Assembly: GCA_937928585.1 (NCBI GenBank) | Contig: CALEZK010000415.1 | Coordinates: forward strand, 1 to 12,444 | Reading direction: 5' to 3' | Length of the DNA: 12,444 nucleotides | Source: an uncultured bacterium | GTDB lineage: Bacteria; Hydrogenedentota; Hydrogenedentia; Hydrogenedentales; SLHB01 | Shown here: piece by piece, positions 7,449-12,444 of the stretch | How positions within the stretch are numbered: the stretch's first letter is position 1 | Layout: every line of letters begins with the position of its first letter | Program-made: the position numbers and the translations under genes | The notes under the pieces: generated by a model | Database searches by the model: none | The model's input: the letters and a program-made list of their open reading frames with translations, nothing else | Told to the model about the DNA's origin: nothing

Positions 7449-7469
7449 TAGTTGACATATATACAATAT
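7449..7469 (+). promoter_or_regulatory. Predicted MarR operator over its own promoter
   Basis: On the plus strand this reads TAGTTG, AC, ATATATACA, A, TAT, matching the oxidase-upstream element (18/21). TTG (7452-7454) and CAA (7464-7466) form a dyad spaced by 9 bp. The marR -10 box (7463-7468) lies inside it, so a bound dimer would block transcription of marR. The orientation relative to the downstream gene is opposite in the two copies, as is allowed for a dimeric regulator. Confidence 0.6.
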
Positions 7470-7491
7470 CACTAAAAGCGCTGCCCGTCAA
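7463..7491 (-). promoter_or_regulatory. marR promoter
   Basis: On the minus strand TTGACG (7486-7491) is a 5/6 match to the -35 consensus. A 17-bp spacer separates it from TATTGT (7463-7468), a 4/6 match to -10. The -35 contains the TGA stop of the upstream radical SAM gene. The expected transcription start is near 7456, giving a leader of about 19 nt that carries the ribosome site. Confidence 0.6.
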
Positions 7492-8546
7492 GCCTCCGCC
7501 AGTACACCATGCTCCCGGTACGCGGAATCCAGCAGGACGTTGTAAGGGTGTGCCTGGCAATGCACGCCGGAGCACGTCAGACAGGGCCGCGTCGACCGGA
7601 CGACCGCATCGCGCGCCGCTGAGCGCCAGATGTCCCGGAACCGCATCTGCGTCACGTCGCCGATACAGGCGTCCGCCTTGCCGCGCCATTTCGAACAGAG
7701 ATAGACCTTGCCATCCCCCGCGATGACGGTCCCGAATGCCTGCGCATGGCATCGCGAATAAGTTTTCGTTTGGGCCGACTCGCCCGGCTCAGACTCACCC
7801 AGTTCGCCGCTGCTCACGCGAAAGTTCGCGTCCTCCAGCTCGGTGGCGCGCGCGATTTGTTCGCGAACGCTTTCCAATTTCTCTATCGCCGCATATGTAC
7901 CGGTGAGCGGGTGTTGCGCCGCGCGGTATCGAATGTACGCGCACCGAATACTTTTCGCGATACGCGCGGCATCAAATATTTCGGAAACGTTCGCTTTGAC
8001 AATCAGGTACGAAACGCCGACTTTACCCGGCATTCGTTTTGCAAGGCACTCCAGTCCGCGCAGCACCGTTTCGAGCGGCACATTCCCATGCGGCCGGTGG
8101 ACCTTCTGATACACAGGGTCGCTCGCCGCATCCAGACTCACCCGCACCCAGTCGCAGGTGTGCGAGATGACATCGCAGCTCGTCTCGTCAAGATAACTGC
8201 CGTTTGTGACGACGCCGGTGGAGATACCGCGCGCATGCAATGCACGCACTGCTACTTCGAAATGCGGCGAGGCCATTGGTTCACCGCCGCCTATAAGTGA
8301 TGCAAATCGCACGTCGAGCGCGGCCATATCGTCTATGACTTCGACAAGATGCTTCGGGCCGAGCCCCCCGCGATTAAGATGTTTTCTTGCAAGGTCGCCG
8401 CAATGCGGACACCTGTAGTTGCAGTCGGTGGTAAGGTCGAGGTCCACATGGATGGGACCGGGGTTCTCCCTGCCGAGATAGGAAGCGACGCGCTCCTGAA
8501 TTGCGTCGCTCGCGAATTTCGCATCAAAATCGAAGGGATTGCTCAT
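7488..8546 (-). CDS. Radical SAM/SPASM-domain enzyme
   Basis: A 352-aa enzyme. The start at 8546 overlaps the upstream GT9 stop as ATGA; the frame is open further upstream but that extension has no family features. The radical SAM cluster motif is C42-NYR-C46-PH-C49, preceded by a beta strand HVDLDLTTD (33-41). A GGGEP motif (86-90) contacts S-adenosylmethionine. The TIM-barrel part runs to about 215. The C-terminal SPASM-like region has Cys266, Cys284, Cys294, Cys322, Cys325 and Cys330, enough to hold auxiliary iron-sulfur clusters; 'GDGKVYLCSKW' is typical of that region. SPASM enzymes modify peptides (thioether or C-C bonds), act as sulfatase maturases, or act on sugar and nucleotide substrates. 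The context is a Cys-rich secreted protein four genes upstream and a glycosyltransferase directly upstream, so both peptide modification and glycan chemistry remain possible. It is the last gene of the operon. Confidence 0.88.
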   Translation of the reverse strand: MSNPFDFDAKFASDAIQERVASYLGRENPGPIHVDLDLTTDCNYRCPHCGDLARKHLNRGGLGPKHLVEVIDDMAALDVRFASLIGGGEPMASPHFEVAVRALHARGISTGVVTNGSYLDETSCDVISHTCDWVRVSLDAASDPVYQKVHRPHGNVPLETVLRGLECLAKRMPGKVGVSYLIVKANVSEIFDAARIAKSIRCAYIRYRAAQHPLTGTYAAIEKLESVREQIARATELEDANFRVSSGELGESEPGESAQTKTYSRCHAQAFGTVIAGDGKVYLCSKWRGKADACIGDVTQMRFRDIWRSAARDAVVRSTRPCLTCSGVHCQAHPYNVLLDSAYREHGVLAEA

Positions 8547-9826
8547 GGGCGATTCTGGCAACCAAGACGCGCCACCGCGCTTGCGGAACGGTACACCGCG
8601 GACTGACGCAATCGTTCCAGAGCCTGCTGATGGGGCAAATTGCGAACTGCAAACAGCGTTCTCGTGAATTGCTCCGGTGCGCCGCACAGAAAGTGCCGGT
8701 GATCCGGCGCGATCACGGAATGAAACTCGCGAATGGCCAGCGCAAGAGTCGCCTCCATCCGATCGTCTTCGGTCAGCAGCGCTTCTGCAACTTTCTCGCA
8801 CAGGCGGACCGAAACGTCCTTCACCCGGTCGAAGTATTCGTCACCCAACAACGCGCCAACGTCACCTCGCGCAAAGGCCAGTGCAAACCTCGTCGCGGTG
8901 AATACATTCGCGCGCGAAGTCTCAAACGGCGCAATAAAAAAGCAATTCGGACTTGCAGGACAAAACCGCAACGGATCGGTAGGACCAAAAATTCCAAGCG
9001 AGTGCGATAACCCGGTATGGGCGACCAGATGGGTGAGGGCCGTGTCACCCGAGATGACCAAGTCGTACTCCGCGAACTCTTGAATAAACGCCGTGAGCGG
9101 CAGTTGCGGCTGTACGGATATACGCGTGTCAACCGCCGCAATTCGCTCCGCGCATTGAAATTCCCGCGCACTGTTCCCAGGAGACAACACAACATTGCCG
9201 CCGCTCTCAACGATATCAATTGCGAGTTCCTGCCACCGCGCAACAGGCCATTCCTTGTACGGCTTTGCCGCGCAGGGATGAATCAGCACACGATGCGGCC
9301 CCGTATGTCGCGGCGCCTGAGCAAGCGGCCTTTGCGCGTCGCGGACCGGCACGCCCAAGTCGTTGAACAACCCCGCAAACTTGCTGGACTCGCGCAAGGC
9401 GCTGCGACATTCCGTAAGCGGAACCTCGAAGACGTGACCGTTCGTTGCATGGAAACACCGAAACTCGGTAAGCCGCTCCCCACATGCAAACACGATAGGC
9501 GAAGCGCACTTTTCAAAGGAGTTCAACATGCCCGGAAAATAACCGAGGATGGACAGTTCATGGCGGCCAATCTCGCGCATGACCGCCGCTTCGTACTCTC
9601 TCGCATATCCACAGACGCGTGTGTTTGGCATCGGCTTCAAGGTCCAGAACTGAGGCCAGTCCGTCAGAAGCGTCACGCGCGCGTTCGGAAATTTTCGTCT
9701 GATACCCTCCACAAGCGGCACGCACATGCATCCGACACCCGCGAAGTTGGCAAGTGGTTTGGCGCGCGCCGGTCGAATCTGCCGAAGAAAATCGTTGTCC
9801 GGCGACATCTGCTTTTGCTCTGTCAT
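8543..9826 (-). CDS. GT9 (heptosyltransferase-like) glycosyltransferase
   Basis: A 427-aa cytoplasmic or membrane-peripheral GT-B fold enzyme. The N-terminal half has GVGCMCVPLVEGIRRKFPNA (30-49) corresponding to the 'GD.l.a.P....lr..~P.a' start of GT9 proteins. The C-terminal half has VLIHPCAAKPYKEWPVARWQEL (180-201), the nucleotide-sugar loop, and DLVISGDTALTHLVAHTG (255-272) followed by LGIFGPTDPLRFCP (277-290), the hallmark of family 9. Enzymes of this family move heptose or similar sugars from ADP- or other NDP-sugars to lipopolysaccharide or a polysaccharide. Residues from about 305 form a mostly helical tail of about 120 aa that is longer than usual and that I cannot assign. It starts by ATGA overlap with the DUF1573 gene and ends by ATGA overlap with the radical SAM gene. 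The exact sugar and acceptor are unknown. Confidence 0.85.
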   Translation of the reverse strand: MTEQKQMSPDNDFLRQIRPARAKPLANFAGVGCMCVPLVEGIRRKFPNARVTLLTDWPQFWTLKPMPNTRVCGYAREYEAAVMREIGRHELSILGYFPGMLNSFEKCASPIVFACGERLTEFRCFHATNGHVFEVPLTECRSALRESSKFAGLFNDLGVPVRDAQRPLAQAPRHTGPHRVLIHPCAAKPYKEWPVARWQELAIDIVESGGNVVLSPGNSAREFQCAERIAAVDTRISVQPQLPLTAFIQEFAEYDLVISGDTALTHLVAHTGLSHSLGIFGPTDPLRFCPASPNCFFIAPFETSRANVFTATRFALAFARGDVGALLGDEYFDRVKDVSVRLCEKVAEALLTEDDRMEATLALAIREFHSVIAPDHRHFLCGAPEQFTRTLFAVRNLPHQQALERLRQSAVYRSASAVARLGCQNRP

Positions 9827-10833
9827 TGCGCAACTACAAATATGGGTATTGCGAGCGTAGATTTCACGCCGGAACTGTCCACCACCGTAAGCACCGCATC
9901 GCCTCTCGCGTTGGCCACTTGCGTCGCGCCGGCCATGAAGGTAACGGAATGCGAAGACGCGGCCGTTTGCGAATCTTGCAGATTAAAGACAACTGGCAGA
10001 TCCGATGGGATTTCGACATCTACAATGGTGAACGCATGCTGATCGCGGCGCGCAAGCGACACCGTTTCAATACCCTGCGTTCCGCGGACGATGATCGAAG
10101 CCGGTTGCACCATGAGGTTCGGCTTGCCCGTTACAACAACGTCCACTTCCGCAAGCGAAGCAGTCTGTGATTCCCCCATCAACGCGATTCTTCCCCGGAC
10201 TCTCCGGTCTCCGGGAAAGGTTGCTGCAACATGGACCAGACCAGTCTCGCCGGGTTCGAGGGAAAAATGGTCAGTCGCCATGCGCAGCATGGGCGCCGCG
10301 TCTCCGATCGAAACGACCCGCCCTTCGATTCGTTGTGGCTGTGTGTTCTTGACCGAGAACACGGCTTCCGCGGCGGCTGTGCCTTCCAGCACTTCAATCT
10401 GCACCGTCTGGCGATCGCACTGAATCGCGGCCAGCACCTCCCCGGTCACGCGCGCCTGCGATACGATCTTCGAAGTCTTCAGGTCTTTGAAAAAGACCGT
10501 GGCGTGAAGATTATCAGTGGCGCGCTTGGGTCGCGCTTCAACGGTGAAGATCTGCGTCGCTCCGGAGGGTATCTCGGCTTGTGCCGGTTCAACGCGAATA
10601 CATCCACAGTCCCATTGCGCGCCGATAGTGACAGGCTTGCCATCGTCGTTCTTGACACGGATCGTTTTCCGATACGCATTGCCATCCAAAACAAGCACGT
10701 CGAAGTTCACCAATGCGGGTGTCACCTGGATGCCGCCGGGCACGGCACGCTCCACGCGCGTGGTGGCGTTAAGCGCAAGCACCAGCGATGCCACGCACGC
10801 GGCCGCGAGAATTGCTCGTGTTACACGATGCAT
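9823..10833 (-). CDS. Secreted DUF1573-domain protein
   Basis: A 336-aa protein. The start at 10833 lies 4 nt after the upstream stop and gives a proper signal peptide (MHRVTRAILAAACVASLVLA, 1-20); an in-frame TTG at 10872 would be longer but less likely. Residues about 35-125 form a DUF1573 Ig-like domain: a 'FDVLVLDGNAYRKTIRVKNDDGKPVTI' strand pair (44-70) and the signature W-D-C76-G-C78 followed by PAQAEIPSGAT (83-93). Two further beta-sandwich segments (about 130-230 and 230-336) look like degenerate repeats of the same type. DUF1573 proteins are periplasmic or surface proteins of bacteria such as Bacteroidota and the PVC group. Their function is not established. The two cysteines may form a disulfide or bind a ligand. 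The gene sits in the middle of the Cys-rich/radical SAM operon. Confidence 0.82.
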   Translation of the reverse strand: MHRVTRAILAAACVASLVLALNATTRVERAVPGGIQVTPALVNFDVLVLDGNAYRKTIRVKNDDGKPVTIGAQWDCGCIRVEPAQAEIPSGATQIFTVEARPKRATDNLHATVFFKDLKTSKIVSQARVTGEVLAAIQCDRQTVQIEVLEGTAAAEAVFSVKNTQPQRIEGRVVSIGDAAPMLRMATDHFSLEPGETGLVHVAATFPGDRRVRGRIALMGESQTASLAEVDVVVTGKPNLMVQPASIIVRGTQGIETVSLARRDQHAFTIVDVEIPSDLPVVFNLQDSQTAASSHSVTFMAGATQVANARGDAVLTVVDSSGVKSTLAIPIFVVAQ

Positions 10834-10837
10834 GCGA

Positions 10838-11731
10838 TTAGTTCTCGCCACTGTTGCCGGCCAAGCGATCAATCACCACTGTTGCAAGGCTCGATGGCGG
10901 CGTGAATATATACGCCGGCAACTGCGGGTCAGTTTTTGCGGCGGTGAACCGCCAATCCGTCCGCAGTTCGTTGCCACGCGCTGCGCGAAATATCTCCACT
11001 GCGCCAACCGGCAGAAGCGGACCGGAACCATCTCTGGAAAACTCGTATTCTCTGGTTATCGCAACGCCCGAGGCCGTGTGGTACTCCTCTTTTACGCTCA
11101 AGTAGTCGTTTTCCGGCGAAAGCCACGAGCGGACAAACGCATGATCGCTGATCGGAATATCGACCACCTGGCAAGCGCTTCCCTTGAGGCTCTCCGTACG
11201 CACCAGATCGAACCCGGACGACATCAGCTCCGAGTAGGGCGTGGAATTGTACGCGCGACCAAATAGGGGCGGGCATGCGGAACCCGCGTACGGCCATTTC
11301 GTGCCGATTTCCAGGACCGCGCCGTCTTGGCGGAAGTCGAGCAGATAGTTGCGGCTACCGTCGTAGGTGTAGACGAATCCGATCCCTTCCTCTTCTTCCG
11401 TCGAAACGATCTTCACGCCATCCAGCGTGCTTGACGATTTGCGCAAGGTCGCCACCGCGACCTGCTGGTCGCGCACCCACCATTCGTACGAGTTCGTCTG
11501 GCGGTAGCTATCGCCCTTGCGCGCACCCGGCACGATGAAGCCTGCGGCTGGACCGGATATCTCGGTATCGACGCGGACATACAGCGCCGTGCCGCGTTCT
11601 TCAGATTCCCGGTTCTGGATCGATGCGAGCAACACTTGTTTTTCGAATGAGATGTCCGCGTTTGCCGCGTGCGAATAGATCGCGGCGCAAAGTGCGATGC
11701 AAAGAAGAGCGATCTGGGACAACCTGCGCAT
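10838..11731 (-). CDS. LolA-like secreted protein
   Basis: A 297-aa protein. ATG at 11731 overlaps the upstream stop as TAATG and starts a good signal peptide (MRRLSQIALLCIALCAAIYSHA, cut near residues 22-26); an ATG 21 nt upstream (11752) is an alternative. There is no lipobox, as the residue before each Cys is Leu. The mature chain is a series of antiparallel strands. Features resemble LolA/LppX-fold carriers of Planctomycete-type bacteria: WLSPENDYLSVKEEYHTASG (203-222), then SRDGSGPLLPVGAVEIF (232-248) and PAYIFTPPSSLATVVIDRL near the C-terminus (272-290). Such proteins bind lipid or hydrophobic chains in the periplasm. The two mature cysteines (Cys153, Cys187) could pair. I give the fold as probable, with no proven ligand. 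It is the third gene of the operon. Confidence 0.7.
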   Translation of the reverse strand: MRRLSQIALLCIALCAAIYSHAANADISFEKQVLLASIQNRESEERGTALYVRVDTEISGPAAGFIVPGARKGDSYRQTNSYEWWVRDQQVAVATLRKSSSTLDGVKIVSTEEEEGIGFVYTYDGSRNYLLDFRQDGAVLEIGTKWPYAGSACPPLFGRAYNSTPYSELMSSGFDLVRTESLKGSACQVVDIPISDHAFVRSWLSPENDYLSVKEEYHTASGVAITREYEFSRDGSGPLLPVGAVEIFRAARGNELRTDWRFTAAKTDPQLPAYIFTPPSSLATVVIDRLAGNSGEN

Positions 11732-12117
11732 TACGGATTTTGATTGATGCATTGTGTCGGCCCCATATAGGTTGGTGCGGCATCCATCGATGTATAGGTG
11801 TACGTGGTGCAACCAGTGCCGCCAGCACACCCCGAAGTGCCGCATGTCCCTTCTACGCAAATCTTGTAAGTCGTGAAACAGGTGGTCGTGGGCGTGATTA
11901 CACATTCGCCAGCGGGTTCCGTGCCGGGCTCACACGAACGCCCAGCCCACACGTCCGGTCTTGCGAAATACTCTTCGCATTGACTGACGCGTTGCAGGCA
12001 GGTGTTAACGCACAAATTGCAGACGTCGTTTGCATGCACCGCGCTGGTCGACCACATGATCGTGCCCAACAGAATTGCAAAGGCTGCGCAGATGCCTAGA
12101 AAATCTTGCCGATTCAT
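11731..12117 (-). CDS. Small secreted Cys-rich protein (12 Cys after the signal)
   Basis: A 128-aa protein with a signal peptide (residues 1-29, ending AVHA). The start at 12117 is set by AGGAAGG at 12122-12128. After the signal, cysteines stand at 33, 36, 40, 47, 62, 72, 80, 87, 92, 97, 103 and 123. The first four form CxxCxxxCx6C. Cys87, 92, 97 and 103 form CX4CX4CX5C embedded in Gly/Thr-rich sequence (GTSG, AGGTG), followed by a Thr/Tyr-rich tail. I do not recognise a family. Disulfide-rich export is the default reading. A less standard one is that the Cys/Gly/Thr core is a substrate for the SPASM radical SAM enzyme of the same operon, but a Sec signal and no obvious leader peptide argue for caution. 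The stop overlaps the next gene's start (TAATG). Neighbours suggest a role at the envelope. Confidence 0.7.
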   Translation of the reverse strand: MNRQDFLGICAAFAILLGTIMWSTSAVHANDVCNLCVNTCLQRVSQCEEYFARPDVWAGRSCEPGTEPAGECVITPTTTCFTTYKICVEGTCGTSGCAGGTGCTTYTYTSMDAAPTYMGPTQCINQNP

Positions 12118-12121
12118 AGCG

Positions 12122-12128
12122 CCTTCCT
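12122..12128 (-). promoter_or_regulatory. Ribosome binding site of the Cys-rich gene
   Basis: The minus strand reads AGGAAGG, 4 nt before the ATG at 12117. It settles the start over the longer open frame that begins at 12180 inside the upstream gene. Confidence 0.6.
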
Positions 12129-12149
12129 TTCTTTGGTTCAGAGTTGGAA

Positions 12150-12444
12150 TCAATTGCCGGTTTCGCCCGTTCCTGACCATTCCGCGTGCAACTGCTTATG
12201 CAGCGCGGTGGCGGCGGGATGCGCGACGGCGCGCGGAGACTCGAATCGCATGCGCGCAATCTGAGACGCGAAGAATCGGGTCAATTCGTCTGTTTCCTCC
12301 GTGATCATGGATTGGCGCAGGGGCGTCATCCGAAATCGCGGAAGCAGTTCCGTCAACACCGGCGCGGACGTGGCCCATCGCACGAATTCCCAGGCCGCCT
12401 GCTCGCGCTCGGGTGTTGACGCCTTGATTGCAATCACCGTGCAG
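12150..12444 (-). CDS. ABC-type sugar/solute-binding protein, C-terminal part
   Basis: Partial: the 5' part lies beyond the right window edge, and 97 C-terminal residues are visible. The segment IAIKASTPEREQAAWEFVRW is the typical late helix of family 1 extracellular solute-binding proteins ('k.s.~~e.AweFlkfl.s.'). TPLRQSMITEETDELTRFF then matches the usual 'P.r.s......' region. The family captures sugars, oligosaccharides or glycerol phosphates in the periplasm and delivers them to an ABC permease. No permease genes are in the window. The stop is 32 bp before the Cys-rich gene on the same strand, so it is probably in the same operon, with the promoter outside the window. Confidence 0.7.
   Translation of the reverse strand, partial: CTVIAIKASTPEREQAAWEFVRWATSAPVLTELLPRFRMTPLRQSMITEETDELTRFFASQIARMRFESPRAVAHPAATALHKQLHAEWSGTGETGN

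Noticed and set aside
8547..8801. 85-residue N-terminal extension of the radical SAM frame
   Set aside because: It overlaps the GT9 coding sequence, is Arg/Ser-rich without family features, and the ATGA at 8543-8546 gives a natural start.
9017..10042. 341-codon open frame on the plus strand across GT9 and DUF1573
   Set aside because: It is antisense to two genes with clear motifs and an ATGA junction. The product is Arg-rich and low in recognisable structure.
10906..10913. Third ATATATAC block resembling the operator core
   Set aside because: It lies inside the LolA-like gene and lacks the flanking TAGTTG and TAT parts.
11732..11905. Upstream extension of the LolA-like gene to 11905
   Set aside because: It would overlap most of the Cys-rich gene, and the signal peptide begins at 11731 or 11752.

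Overview
The window is a gene-dense, GC-rich bacterial segment with no gap over 300 bp. The mix of families (PD40/TolB-like propeller, DUF4380, a 'GARHAMGGQQ'-type FAD oxidase, a LolA-like secreted protein, DUF1573, a GT9 glycosyltransferase next to a SPASM radical SAM enzyme) is typical of free-living Planctomycetota- or Hydrogenedentota-like bacteria. That assignment is inference from gene content; there is no marker gene. I see no tRNA, rRNA, CRISPR array, insertion sequence or phage gene.

Left part, + strand (44-4271): a secreted TolB-like beta-propeller protein whose start may be leaderless is coupled by an ATGA overlap to a secreted protein resembling a calcineurin-like phosphoesterase without its metal ligands. 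A good promoter (TTGCAC, 16 bp, TATACT with an extended TGn) then drives a PAS-PAS-HisKA-HATPase-receiver hybrid histidine kinase. The kinase converges on the next block across 67 bp.

Middle part, - strand (4339-7491): read in transcription order, a MarR regulator, a rho-independent terminator, an FAD-linked oxidoreductase, and a secreted DUF4380 galactose-mutarotase-like protein. A 21-bp element occurs upstream of both marR and the oxidase (18/21 identical). In the marR copy it covers the predicted -10 box. This points to a self-repressing regulator that also controls the neighbouring oxidase.

Right part, - strand (7488-12444): a tightly packed six-gene operon. In transcription order it encodes the C-terminus of an ABC-type solute-binding protein (cut by the window edge), a 128-aa secreted protein with 12 cysteines after its signal peptide, a LolA-like secreted protein, a DUF1573 protein, a GT9 glycosyltransferase and a radical SAM/SPASM enzyme. 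Junctions are 32 bp, TAATG, 4 bp, ATGA and ATGA. A Cys-rich secreted polypeptide linked to a SPASM radical SAM enzyme and a glycosyltransferase is the best candidate here for an undescribed system. The cytosolic enzymes could instead belong to glycan synthesis, and the sequence alone does not decide between these.
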